Source of the DNA: Streptomyces sp. LX-29
GTDB taxonomy: Bacteria; Actinomycetota; Actinomycetes; Streptomycetales; Streptomycetaceae
Reading direction: 5' to 3'
Length of the DNA stretch: 64,000 nt
Assembly: GCF_029541745.1 (NCBI RefSeq)
Contig: NZ_CP089746.1
Location: forward strand, 930,001 to 994,000
Shown here piece by piece: positions 49,657 through 57,992 of the stretch (the stretch's first letter is position 1; each line of letters begins with the position of its first letter). A model generated the notes under the pieces. That model was not told where the DNA came from and made no database searches. It saw only the letters and a list, made by a program, of their open reading frames with translations. A program made the position numbers and the translations under genes.

Positions 49657-50739
49657 ATGACGGAAACCAGTACGGTGCGGCCTCGCGCCCGGGGGCGAAC
49701 GCTCGCCGAGCGCGCCGCGCTCTTCGACATACCGGTCTCCACGGCGGTCAGCCCCGACGCCGAGGCCGCCAGGCGGCACACGATCCGGTGGCTGCGGCGG
49801 TACGGGGTGTTCGACAAGGCCGCGGCGGCGGAGTACGACGCGCTGCGCCTGGACCGGCTGTCGGCGCTGTTCTACCCGCGGGCCAGGGGCGCCGCGCTGG
49901 ATCTTGCCAACGACCTCAACGGCTGGTTCTTCGTCTTCGACGACCAGTTCGACGGCGAGCTGGGGTGCTGCCCGGACGCCGTCTCCCGCCTGGTGGACAG
50001 CGTGGTGCGGGTGACCGGGGAGCCGCCCGGCCGGGGCCCCGACGGCGGCGCGAACCCGCTCGTCGCCAGCTTCCGCGACCTGTGGCGGCGCATCAACTCC
50101 GGGGTGTCGCAGGGGTGGCGGGACCGCTTCCGGAGCCACTGGCTCGGCTATCTGCTCGCCCACAAGCGGGAGGCGCGGGACCGCCGCGCCCAGTCGCCGC
50201 GCTCCCTGCGCTCGCTGCTGGCCGTCAAGCGGCACTCCGTGGGCGTCCAGCCCTGCCTCGATCTGCATGAACGGTTCGCCGGCTGCACGCTGCCGCCCGC
50301 GCTGCACGCGGGCTGGCCGCTCGCCGAGATGCGACAGGCCACCGACGACGTGGTGATCTTCATCAACGACATCGTCTCCCTGGACAAGGAGTTGGCCGCC
50401 GGGGACGTGCACAACAGCGTGATCCTGCTGCACGAGCGGGACGGCGGCCCCCTGGAGGAGTCCGTGCGTCGGGTGGCCGATCTCGCCAACGCCCGCTACC
50501 ACCGCTTCCAGCACCTGTCCGAGCGGCTCCCGGCCACGCTGGCGGCGTCCGGCGCCTCGGCGCGGCTGCTGCGCCACACCGCCGCCTACACGGACGGGAT
50601 GCGGCAGTTGATGAGCGGCAGCCTGGCCTGGTCGCTGGAGACCTCGCGGTACGACGAGCGGGGTGTCGCGGCCGTCGGCGGCGGACGACAGCGCCCCTGG
50701 AGCGACCTGACGGGTCATCAGGCGACGCACCGGCGCTAG
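49657..50739 (+). CDS. Type I terpene synthase (class I cyclase)
   Basis: A 360-residue bacterial terpene cyclase. The aspartate-rich metal motif is DDQFD at residues 95-99 (FVFDDQFDGELG), the NSE triad is N237-D-I-V-S241-L-D-K-E245, and an RY pair lies near the C-terminus (SRYDE). All sites needed for Mg2+ and diphosphate binding are present, so the enzyme should be active. Size and motifs fit sesqui- or diterpene synthases; the product cannot be predicted. The ATG at 49657 is preceded by GGTGGGACGGTGGG-like sequence and fits the usual family start. No prenyl transferase or P450 is adjacent. A strong hairpin follows. Confidence 0.9.
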   Translation: MTETSTVRPRARGRTLAERAALFDIPVSTAVSPDAEAARRHTIRWLRRYGVFDKAAAAEYDALRLDRLSALFYPRARGAALDLANDLNGWFFVFDDQFDGELGCCPDAVSRLVDSVVRVTGEPPGRGPDGGANPLVASFRDLWRRINSGVSQGWRDRFRSHWLGYLLAHKREARDRRAQSPRSLRSLLAVKRHSVGVQPCLDLHERFAGCTLPPALHAGWPLAEMRQATDDVVIFINDIVSLDKELAAGDVHNSVILLHERDGGPLEESVRRVADLANARYHRFQHLSERLPATLAASGASARLLRHTAAYTDGMRQLMSGSLAWSLETSRYDERGVAAVGGGRQRPWSDLTGHQATHRR

Positions 50740-50757
50740 TCGTCGACCACGGACGCG

Positions 50758-50802
50758 GAGACGGCCCGGCGCCACCCCGAAGGGGCGGCGCCGGGCCGTC
50801 TC
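50758..50802. terminator. 16-bp perfect-stem bidirectional terminator
   Basis: GAGACGGCCCGGCGCC (50758-50773) pairs perfectly with 50787-50802 across a 13-nt loop. It lies between the convergent terpene synthase and DUF397 genes. Confidence 0.78.
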
Positions 50803-50827
50803 ACACCTGTGCGTCCGCGGCGCGGGC

Positions 50828-51067
50828 TCAAGTGAGGTCGAACTCACCGTCACGGGCGCCGAGCACGAAGGCGCGCCACTCGGCGGGGGTGAAGATCAGC
50901 GCCGGGCCCTCCGGCTCGCGTCGGTCGCGCATGGCGATATAGCCCTCGACGAAGGCGATCTGGACGTCGCCGACCCCCTGGCTGCTGGACCGCCACTCGG
51001 CTTCCCTGAGGTCGAGTTCGGGCTTCTGCTCGCTGTTCAGCCGGTCTTCCGTGGTGGTGTCGGCCAC
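50828..51067 (-). CDS. DUF397 protein, orphan
   Basis: A 79-residue DUF397 protein with EAEWRSSSQGVGDVQIAFVEG and the ending FTPAEWRAFVLGARDGEFD. DUF397 proteins are usually encoded next to, and work with, XRE-family HTH regulators (BldB-associated/WhiJ-like systems) in streptomycete development. Here no HTH partner is adjacent. The GTG at 51067 is preceded by GGGAGGAG eight bases upstream, a strong site. Function is unknown beyond the family association. Confidence 0.88.
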   Translation of the reverse strand: MADTTTEDRLNSEQKPELDLREAEWRSSSQGVGDVQIAFVEGYIAMRDRREPEGPALIFTPAEWRAFVLGARDGEFDLT

Positions 51068-51188
51068 GTCCGTGCTCCTCCCGGTCGTTCGTCCGGCGCC
51101 CACCCTAGCGAGGGCGGGCGGTGGGGCACAGGCCACGGAAGAGGGACATGGGAGAGGGACGGAAGGCGCGGTTGTCGTCCCACGCGGG

Positions 51189-52355
51189 TCAGGTGGCGGG
51201 TGGTTCGGCCCCGACCAGCCACATCGCGAAGAACTGGGAGCCGCCGCCGTACGCGTGCCCGAGCGCTCGCCGCGCGCCCTCGATCTGGTGTTCCCCCGCC
51301 TGGCCGCGCACCTGGAGCGCCGCCTCCGCGAAGCGGAGCATCCCCGAGGCGCCGATGGGGTTGCTGGACAGCACCCCGCCCGAGGGGTTGACGGGGAGGT
51401 CGCCGTCGAGCGCGGTGGCACCGGACTCGACCAGCTTCCAGCCCTCGCCCTCCGCCGCGAAGCCCAGGTTCTCCAGCCACATCGGCTCGTACCAGCTGAA
51501 CGGCACGTAGAGCTCCGCCACGTCGATCTCGCGGCGCGGGTCGGTGACGCCCGCCTGCCGGTAGACGTCGGCCGCGCAGTCCCGCCCGGCGCGTGGCGAG
51601 ACGAAGTCCTTGCCCGCGAACAGGGTGGGCTCGCTGCGCATCGCGCCGCCGTGCAGCCAGGCGGGCGGGTGCGGCGCGCGGGCCGCGCCCGCGCGGTCGG
51701 TGAGCACCATGGCGCAGGCGCCGTCGGACGACGGGCAGGTCTCGGAGTAGCGGATCGGGTCCCACAGCATCGGCGAGGACCGCACCCGCTCCAGGGTGAG
51801 GCCGTCCTCGTGCAGGTGCGCGTACGGGTTCCTCAGGGCGTTGCGGCGGTCCTTGTAGGCGACGAGCGCACCGATACCCGGGGGCGCCCCGGTGCGCCGG
51901 ATGTAGGCCCGTACGTGCGGGGCGAAGAAGCCGCCGGCGCCGGCGAGCAGGGGCTGTTGGAAGGGGACGGGCAGCGACAGCGCCCACATCGCGTTGGACT
52001 CGGACTGCTTCTCGAAGGCCGCGGTCAGCACGGTGCGGTGCACGCGGGCGGCGACCAGGTCGGCCGCCACCAGCGCGGTGGAACCGCCGACCGAGCCGGC
52101 GGTGTGCACCCGGAGCATCGGCTTGCCGACCGCGCCGAGGGCGTCGGCGAGGTAGAGCTCGGGCATCATCACGCCCTCGAAGAAGTCGGGGGCCTTGCCG
52201 ATGACGACGGCGTCGACGTCGGCCCAGGCGAGCTGGGCGTCCTCCAGCGCCCGCGCGGCCGCCTCGCGGACCAGCCCGGCCAGGGAGACGTCGCGGCGCG
52301 CGGCGGCGTGCCTGGTCTGTCCGATCCCGACGACGGCCACCGGTTCCTCAGACAT
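51189..52355 (-). CDS. Lipid-transfer-type thiolase/aldolase (Ltp3-like)
   Basis: A 388-residue thiolase-fold protein of the SCP2/lipid-transfer group. VAVVGIGQTRHAAARRD is the family start. At the position of the nucleophilic Cys the segment reads RVHTAGSVGGSTALVAADLV, without Cys, so Claisen thiolysis is unlikely and an aldolase-type C-C cleavage, as in Ltp2 with a DUF35 partner, is more plausible. SETCPSSDGACAMVLTD and SGGVLSSNPIGASGMLRFAE are other family blocks. It overlaps the preceding thiolase-like gene by 8 bp. The order DUF35-thiolase-thiolase recalls Rv3521-Rv3523 of mycobacterial sterol catabolism. Confidence 0.85.
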   Translation of the reverse strand: MSEEPVAVVGIGQTRHAAARRDVSLAGLVREAAARALEDAQLAWADVDAVVIGKAPDFFEGVMMPELYLADALGAVGKPMLRVHTAGSVGGSTALVAADLVAARVHRTVLTAAFEKQSESNAMWALSLPVPFQQPLLAGAGGFFAPHVRAYIRRTGAPPGIGALVAYKDRRNALRNPYAHLHEDGLTLERVRSSPMLWDPIRYSETCPSSDGACAMVLTDRAGAARAPHPPAWLHGGAMRSEPTLFAGKDFVSPRAGRDCAADVYRQAGVTDPRREIDVAELYVPFSWYEPMWLENLGFAAEGEGWKLVESGATALDGDLPVNPSGGVLSSNPIGASGMLRFAEAALQVRGQAGEHQIEGARRALGHAYGGGSQFFAMWLVGAEPPAT

Positions 52356-53310
52356 CCGGCTCCCCTTCCAGGACCGCCACCAGGTTCTGTTGCAGACAGG
52401 GGCCGGAGGTCGCGTGGGCCAACGCCCGACGGGAACGACCGCGATGGATGCGCGCGGCCGCCTCCCCCAGCCGGATCAGGCCCGCCGCCATCGGCGGATC
52501 AGCCGCCGCCGGGCCCGACGGGTTGACCGCGACGGCACCGTCCAGCCGCAGCGCACGGCGCAGGATCGGCTCCTGCGCCGGATGGGGGGCGTGCAGCTCG
52601 GCGGTGTCGACGGGCGGCGCGTCGAAGGCGCCCGCCCGCGCGGCCGCCAGCCGGGTGGACGGGGAGTCGGCGAGGTCCCGTACGCCGAGGCCGTGCGGCT
52701 CGATGCGGTGGTCGATGCCGCGGATCCAGGCGGGCCGCGCGCACAGCCGGCGCGCGGTGGCCTCGACGGCGAGCACGACGGCGGCGGCGCCGTCGACGGG
52801 GGCCGGGCCGCCGGGGCTGCTCCCGCCCGCGGGGACGGGCGGCACAAGGGCGCCGGAGTCGAGCAGCGCGCGTTCCTGGAGCGCGGCGAGGGAGGCCGGG
52901 TCGGGCCAGAGGGGGGCGAGGTGGTAGGGGTCGAGCTGGCGGGTGAGGACCGCGTCCAGGTCCCCGGCCGAGGGCTTGCCCCAGGCGTAGACCAGGGCCG
53001 TGTCGGCGCGGCCGGTGCGGAGCTTGACCCACGCCTCGTACAGCGCCCAGGCCCCGTCCATCTCCACATGGGACTCGGCGATCGGCGGCCAGGCGCCGAC
53101 CCCGTCCAGCGCCAGCGTGAAGGAGAAGGCCCGGCCGGCGAGGTAGTCGCTCGACCCGGAGCAGGTGAAGCCGATCTCGCCGGCCCTGAGCCCGGTGCGC
53201 TCCAGGACCTCGCGCAACACCGGCAGCAGCAGCTCCACCTCGGTCAGCCCGGCCGTGGGGCGCGCCGGGTCGCTCCGCGCGAAGGCCACGACCGCCACCC
53301 GCCGGGTCAC
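52348..53310 (-). CDS. Shorter thiolase-like protein (Ltp4-like)
   Basis: A 320-residue thiolase-fold protein, short for the family (usually 350-400). The N-half has IGFTCSGSSDYLAGRAFSFT and SHVEMDGAWALYEAWVKL; the C-half has VDTAELHAPHPAQEPILRRA and a degenerate NPSGPAAADPP block. No active-site Cys-His pair typical of thiolases is evident. It starts with GTG overlapping the DUF35 gene stop (GTGA). It likely forms a heteromer with the following thiolase and the DUF35 protein. The catalytic role is uncertain. Confidence 0.8.
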   Translation of the reverse strand: MTRRVAVVAFARSDPARPTAGLTEVELLLPVLREVLERTGLRAGEIGFTCSGSSDYLAGRAFSFTLALDGVGAWPPIAESHVEMDGAWALYEAWVKLRTGRADTALVYAWGKPSAGDLDAVLTRQLDPYHLAPLWPDPASLAALQERALLDSGALVPPVPAGGSSPGGPAPVDGAAAVVLAVEATARRLCARPAWIRGIDHRIEPHGLGVRDLADSPSTRLAAARAGAFDAPPVDTAELHAPHPAQEPILRRALRLDGAVAVNPSGPAAADPPMAAGLIRLGEAAARIHRGRSRRALAHATSGPCLQQNLVAVLEGEPDV

Positions 53311-54533
53311 AGCAGCTCCCGGTAGGTGTCGTAGGGGGCGTCGGGCTCGCCGGTGGGCCGGTAGTGGTCCGGGTGGCGGCCGTCGCCGACCCACACCGGC
53401 TCCACCCGCAGCCCCATCCGGACCCGGTCGTACGGGAGGCCGGCGACACGCCCGTGCAGGGCCAGGTCCGCCCCGTCGAGGGCGATGTGCGCGTACACGT
53501 ACGGCACCTCGATGGCGAGCCCTCGGGCCTTGATGTTGACGACGCAGAAGGTGGTGACCGTGCCGCGCGGGCCCACCTCCACCGGCTCGTCGGTGGCCAC
53601 CCCGCAGGTGGGGCAGGCGCCGCGCGGGGGGACGTAGACCTTCCGGCAGGCCGGGCAGCGCTCGCCCACCGTCCGGCGGTCGGCCAGCGCGGCGAGATGG
53701 CGGCCGTGCGCGCGGCCCGGGGTGTAGGTGTAGTCGAGGCGGGCCGGGGCGGCGAGGCTGGTGACGGGGTCGGCGAACACGCCGTCGTGCGGACGGGCCC
53801 GGGGCACGGCGCCCGTCGGGTCCGCCGCGTCCGCCGGTTCCTCCACATCCGTTCGGCCCGCCGCGTCCGCCCCATCAGCCCGGTCCGCCGGCTCCGCCAC
53901 GTCCGTTCGGTCCGCCACCTCCGCTCCGTCGGCCCGGTCCACCGGCTCCGCCACGTCCGTTCGGTCCGCCGCCTCCGCCCCATCAGCCCGGTCCGCCGGC
54001 TCCGCCACGTCCGTTCGGTCCGCCACCTCCGCTCCGTCGGCCCGGTCCGCCGGCTCCGCCACGTCCGCCGCGTGCGCCCCGCCTTCCTCGCCCTCCCCCT
54101 CGTACGCCTCGAAGCAGGCGATGTCCGTGATCGCGCCCGTGCGCTCGGCGGCCCAGCGGACGCGGACCCGGAGTCCCGTGCGGACCGCGCCGGGGTCCGG
54201 CGCGTCGAGGGCGTGCAGCAACGCGCTGTCCGCGCCGTCGAGGCGCACCAGCACCCACGCGAAGGGGGTGCCGAGCGGCTGGCCCCGGCGCGGGGTGGGG
54301 TTCCAGGCCCAGCAGGTGACGGTGCCGGTGGTGCCGACCTCGACCAGCTCGTGGAGGTCCGCGGCGGTGTCCGGGTCGTACTCCAACGGCGGCACCAGCA
54401 CCCGCCCGTCCGGCCTGCGGACGCCCAGGACGACGCGCTCGCGCAGCCCCGTCAGGAAGGCGCCCTGCACCGGGCCCAGGGAGCGGGTGAAGGGGAACTC
54501 CACGGTCAGGGGGGCGCTGAGGAGCTCGGACAC
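53307..54533 (-). CDS. Double DUF35 (OB-fold, zinc-ribbon) protein with repeat linker
   Basis: A 408-residue protein with two OB-fold/DUF35 domains. The first (about 1-155) lacks a zinc ribbon. The second (about 265-408) has a ribbon with C293, C296, C307 and C310. DUF35 proteins bind acyl-CoA and activate thiolase-fold aldolases. The domains are joined by about 90 residues made of an 18-residue unit (VAEPADRADGAEVADRTD) repeated four to five times. The GTG at 54533 is chosen because AAGGAGG precedes it by four bases. It is the first gene of the operon with the two thiolase-like genes. Confidence 0.87.
   Translation of the reverse strand: MSELLSAPLTVEFPFTRSLGPVQGAFLTGLRERVVLGVRRPDGRVLVPPLEYDPDTAADLHELVEVGTTGTVTCWAWNPTPRRGQPLGTPFAWVLVRLDGADSALLHALDAPDPGAVRTGLRVRVRWAAERTGAITDIACFEAYEGEGEEGGAHAADVAEPADRADGAEVADRTDVAEPADRADGAEAADRTDVAEPVDRADGAEVADRTDVAEPADRADGADAAGRTDVEEPADAADPTGAVPRARPHDGVFADPVTSLAAPARLDYTYTPGRAHGRHLAALADRRTVGERCPACRKVYVPPRGACPTCGVATDEPVEVGPRGTVTTFCVVNIKARGLAIEVPYVYAHIALDGADLALHGRVAGLPYDRVRMGLRVEPVWVGDGRHPDHYRPTGEPDAPYDTYRELL
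53820..54066. repeat. 54-bp in-frame tandem repeat, about four and a half units
   Basis: GTCCGTTCGG recurs at 53847 (one mismatch), 53901, 53955 and 54009, exactly 54 bp apart, and flanking bases are nearly identical. The array encodes the acidic 18-residue repeats of the DUF35 linker. A period of 3 x 18 keeps the frame. Confidence 0.85.
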
Positions 54534-54564
54534 GGTCCCTCCTTGGGGCATCGTCCCGGCGTCG

Positions 54565-55368
54565 TCAGGCGCGCCGGTAGACGGGTGGACGCTTCTCGGC
54601 GAAGGCCCGGGCGCCTTCCTTCGCGTCGTCGGTGGCGAAGACCGGGCGACCGCGTTCCAGTTCGGACCGCAGGCCCTCGGTCTCGGTCAGCTCCGCGGTC
54701 TCGTAGACGGAGTCCTTGACCGCCTCGACGGCGAGCGGGCCGTTGGCGTTGACCAGCTCGGCGAGGCCCAGGGCCGTTTCCAGGGCGGCGCCGTCGGGGA
54801 CGACACGGCCGATGAGCCCGATCCGTTCGGCCTCGGCGGCGGTGTAGGGCCGTCCGGTCAGCAGCATCTCCAGGGCGTGCGTGCGCGGGATCTGACGGGG
54901 CAGCCGGACCGTGGAGCCGCCGATGGGGAACAGCCCGCGGCGGACCTCGTAGAGCCCGAAGGTGGCGCCCCGGCCGGCCACCCGGATGTCGGTGCCCTGG
55001 AGGAGCTCGGTGCCGCCGGCGACGCAGGGCCCCTCGACGGCGGCGATCACCGGCTTGCGCGGGCGGTGGTGCCGCAGCAGCGCCTTCCAGTGCAGGTCGG
55101 GGTCGGCGCGCAAGCGCTCCCGGTAGGGGGCGGCGGCGGGCGATCCGCCGCCCGCGAGCGCCTTGAGGTCCATGCCGGAGCAGAACGCCCCGCCGGCGCC
55201 GGTGAGCACCACCGACCGTACGGAGTCGTCGGCGTCGGCGGCGAGCCAGCCGTCGTAGAGCCCGACCAGCATCGGCAGCGAGAGCGCGTTCCTGGCCTCG
55301 GGGCGGTTGAGGGTGAGCACCAGGGCGGCGCCGACGCGCCGCACGGTCAGGTGTTCGGTCGGTGCCAT
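54565..55368 (-). CDS. Enoyl-CoA hydratase/isomerase family protein
   Basis: A 267-residue crotonase-fold enzyme. The oxyanion-hole segments GAGGAFCSGMDLKAL (about 57-71) and AVEGPCVAGGTELLQGTDIR are present, with Glu in GGTEL and in GLYEVRRGLFP as the usual catalytic positions. It hydrates or isomerises a trans-2-enoyl-CoA in beta-oxidation. It lies 31 bases upstream of the DUF35-thiolase-thiolase genes on the same strand, so it is probably the first gene of that operon. It diverges from an acyl-CoA synthetase across a region with a palindromic operator. It is EchA19-like by context; the substrate is inferred. Confidence 0.88.
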   Translation of the reverse strand: MAPTEHLTVRRVGAALVLTLNRPEARNALSLPMLVGLYDGWLAADADDSVRSVVLTGAGGAFCSGMDLKALAGGGSPAAAPYRERLRADPDLHWKALLRHHRPRKPVIAAVEGPCVAGGTELLQGTDIRVAGRGATFGLYEVRRGLFPIGGSTVRLPRQIPRTHALEMLLTGRPYTAAEAERIGLIGRVVPDGAALETALGLAELVNANGPLAVEAVKDSVYETAELTETEGLRSELERGRPVFATDDAKEGARAFAEKRPPVYRRA

Positions 55369-55430
55369 CGCCGCCTCCGTCCCTCGGACCAGAACAGGGT
55401 GCAGGAGGCGTGGGGGGAGTTCAAGAGTTT

Positions 55431-55447
55431 TCTGACGGGCAGTCAGA
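55431..55447. promoter_or_regulatory. TCTGAC-N5-GTCAGA operator
   Basis: A perfect 6-bp inverted repeat, TCTGAC (55431-55436) and GTCAGA (55442-55447), with flanking TT/TT. It lies in the divergent promoter region between the enoyl-CoA hydratase and acyl-CoA synthetase genes. The size and symmetry suit a TetR-family repressor. A matching site lies at 60777-60793. Confidence 0.6.
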
Positions 55448-55556
55448 TTTCTTGGCCGACGGCCTTCCCAGCCGCACGCCCCGGCGCTCTAATGGCCGCG
55501 AGCCCCTGCCCGCCCGCCGTCACGCCCGGGACCGCCCGGCCAGGAGGGAGCGGACC

Positions 55557-57188
55557 GTGGAGTACAACCTCGCCGACCTGTTCGAGTCCGTCGTGGACAC
55601 GGTGCCGGACCGGGAGGCCCTGGTCTACGCAGAGCACCCGGGCACCGGAGCCGAGCGTCGGCTGAGCTACGCGGCGCTGGACGCGGCCGCCACCCGGCTC
55701 GCCCACCACCTCCGGGACTCCGGCATCGGCCCCGGCGACCACGTCGGGCTGCATCTGTACAACGGCGTGGAGTACCTCCAGACCTTGTGGGCCTGCCTCA
55801 AGCTCCGCGCGGTGCCGGTGAACGTCAACTACCGCTACGTGGCGGACGAACTGGCCTACCTCTACCGCGACGCGGAGCTGGTCGCCCTCGTCTACGACGC
55901 CGAGTTCAGCGCGAGGGTCGCCGCCGCGGCGACGCGCACCGACACCCTGCGCCACCTCGTCCGGGTCGGCACCCCCGACCCCTCCGCCCCGGAGCCGGAT
56001 CCGGCCCCGGTCCCGTTCGCCGAGGCGGAGGTGTCCGGCGCGGCGGACCGCGACTTCGCGCCGCGCTCCGCCGACGACCGCTTCATCATCTACACCGGCG
56101 GCACCACCGGGCTGCCCAAGGGCGTGCTGTGGCGCCAGGAGGACCTCTTCTTCGCCGCGCTCGGCGGCGGCGCCCCCACGGGCGAGCCGGTGAAGCGACC
56201 CGAGGAGCTGGCCGAGCGGGTGGCGGCAGGCGGCGCGGGGCTGGTCTTCTTCCCCACTCCCCCGCTGATGCACGGCACCTCCACTCTCACCGCGCTGATC
56301 GCCTTCAACGCCGGCCAGAAGGTGGTGCTGCACCGCGCGTTCGCACCGGAGAAGGTGCTGCGCACGATCGGGCGGGAACGGGTCACCAGCGTCTCCCTGG
56401 TCGGCGACGCGATGCTGCGGCCGCTGACGGACGCCCTTCGCGGGCCGTGCCGGGGCGTCGACTGCTCCTCTCTGCTCGCCGTCAGCAGCTCCGGCGCGGT
56501 GCTGTCGGACACCGTCCGCGCCCAGTTCGGCGCTCTGCTGCCGCACGTGCCGCTGCTCAACAACTTCGGTTCCTCGGAGTCCGGCTTCAACGGCACCGCC
56601 ACCGAGGACTCCGGCCCGCGGCGGGGCTTCCGGCTGCGGGTCAACGCGCACACGACGGTGGTCGACCCGGTGACACGGCGGGCGGCAGCGGTGGGCGAGC
56701 CCGGGCGCATCGCGCTGCGCGGCCATGTGCCGCTGGGCTACTACAACGACCCGCGGAAGACCGCCGAGACCTTCTTCACCACCCCGGACGGCGAGCGCTG
56801 GGTGCTGCTCGGCGACATGGCCACCATCGACGCGGACGGCGTCGTCACGGTCCTGGGGCGAGGCTCGCAGTGCATCAACACCGGCGGCGAGAAGGTCTAC
56901 CCGGAGGAGGTGGAGCAGGCCCTCAAGGCGCACCCCGACGTCTACGACGCGCTGGTCGCCGGCGTCCCCGACGAGCGCTGGGGCAGCCGGGTCGCGGCGG
57001 TGGTGCAACCCCGCGCGGGCGCCGCTCCGCTGACCGCCGAGGCCCTGCGCGCCCACTGCCGGTCCCGACTGGCCGGGTACAAGATCCCGCGCACCGTGGT
57101 CTTCACCGACCAGGTCCAGCGCTCCCCCAGCGGCAAGGCCGACTACCGCTGGGCCCGCGAGGTCGCCTCCGGCGCGGGCGAGCCGTGA
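55557..57188 (+). CDS. Acyl-CoA synthetase (FadD19-like AMP-forming ligase)
   Basis: A 543-residue ANL-superfamily enzyme. The AMP-binding P-loop IIYTGGTTGLPKGVLWRQED, the NNFGSSESG motif, GDMATIDADGVVTVLGRG and the C-terminal catalytic-lysine region SPSGKADYRWAR are all present. It converts a carboxylic acid to its CoA thioester with ATP. The GTG at 55557 follows AGGAGGG. Divergent placement from the hydratase-DUF35-thiolase operon under a shared operator suggests it activates that pathway's substrate. By context with mycobacterial fadD19-echA19-Rv3521-3523 the substrate could be a sterol or isoprenoid side-chain acid, which is inference. Confidence 0.88.
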   Translation: MEYNLADLFESVVDTVPDREALVYAEHPGTGAERRLSYAALDAAATRLAHHLRDSGIGPGDHVGLHLYNGVEYLQTLWACLKLRAVPVNVNYRYVADELAYLYRDAELVALVYDAEFSARVAAAATRTDTLRHLVRVGTPDPSAPEPDPAPVPFAEAEVSGAADRDFAPRSADDRFIIYTGGTTGLPKGVLWRQEDLFFAALGGGAPTGEPVKRPEELAERVAAGGAGLVFFPTPPLMHGTSTLTALIAFNAGQKVVLHRAFAPEKVLRTIGRERVTSVSLVGDAMLRPLTDALRGPCRGVDCSSLLAVSSSGAVLSDTVRAQFGALLPHVPLLNNFGSSESGFNGTATEDSGPRRGFRLRVNAHTTVVDPVTRRAAAVGEPGRIALRGHVPLGYYNDPRKTAETFFTTPDGERWVLLGDMATIDADGVVTVLGRGSQCINTGGEKVYPEEVEQALKAHPDVYDALVAGVPDERWGSRVAAVVQPRAGAAPLTAEALRAHCRSRLAGYKIPRTVVFTDQVQRSPSGKADYRWAREVASGAGEP

Positions 57189-57992
57189 CGGGCGCGGCCG
57201 CGCCGTGCGGCCGCCCCTACCGCCCCGCGAGCCGTACCGGCCGGCCGGTCGCCGGCCGGGCCGGGGTGTGGGGGTGTGAGGCACCCCCGTGGTCGGAGCC
57301 GGGGCCGCCGCGCCGGCCCGTAGCGCGCACCACCGTACGGGCGCGCCACCGTAGGGGCCGGGCGGGGCGGGACACCGTGCGGCACGACCACCGGACCGGC
57401 CGGCCCGGTCGCCGGCCGGGCCGGGGCCCGGGGTGAGGCATCCCCGTGGTCGGAGCCGGGGCCGCCGCGCCGGCCCGTAAGCGCGCGCCACCGTACGGGC
57501 CGAGCGGGGGCGGGACACCGTGCGGCACGACCACCGGACCGGCCGGGCGAAGGCGCGCCGCCGGAGGGGTCGACCACCGCACGGGCCGGGCGCCGTACGG
57601 GCCGGGCGCCATAGGCCGGGCGCCATAGGCCGGGCGCCGTACGGGCCTGGCCGGACGCCGGCTGGGCCGGGGCCGGGGGGTGGCATCCACCGCGGTCAGG
57701 GCCAGGGCGGCCGTGCCGGCCGTAAGCGCGCCACCGTACGGGCACTCACGGGCCGGGCGCCGTACGAGCCTGTCCGAACGCCGGCCGGGGCGGATCGGAT
57801 CGGATCGGCCTGCGGTCCTGGCGTCGTGCGGGGTTGGCCGGACGCTCGCCGGGGCCGCGTGTACGCCCCCAGGTCAGGGCGGCGGTCCGGCCGCCGGCCC
57901 CGCACGGACGGCCGCCGCGGCGGGGTGGGCGGCGGCGCCCTCCCCCCGCCACGACGCCCGGCGCCGTCACACCGGCCGTTCGCGCCCGGCCC
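57189..57992. other. 804-bp gene-free convergent region built from duplicated blocks
   Basis: Located between the ends of two convergent acyl-CoA synthetase genes. Block 57247-57403 is repeated with small gaps at 57408-57546, and a third, more diverged copy lies around 57655-57790. GCCGGGCGCCGTACGGGCC-type words fill much of the remainder. Long frames stay open only because of high GC; none has a start signal. Confidence 0.7.
57247..57546. repeat. Tandem duplication of a ~150-bp intergenic block
   Basis: Copy 1 (57247-57403) and copy 2 (57408-57546) both begin GGTCGCCGGCCGGGCCGGGG, share CCCCGTGGTCGGAGCCGGGG in the middle, and end in CACGACCACCGGACCGGCC. Copy 2 is about 18 bp shorter. Confidence 0.75.

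Noticed and set aside
57217..57992. Overlapping ORFs in the 804-bp convergent gap
   Set aside because: All consist of Arg/Pro/Gly/Ala translations of intergenic repeats, with no ribosome-binding site or family resemblance.
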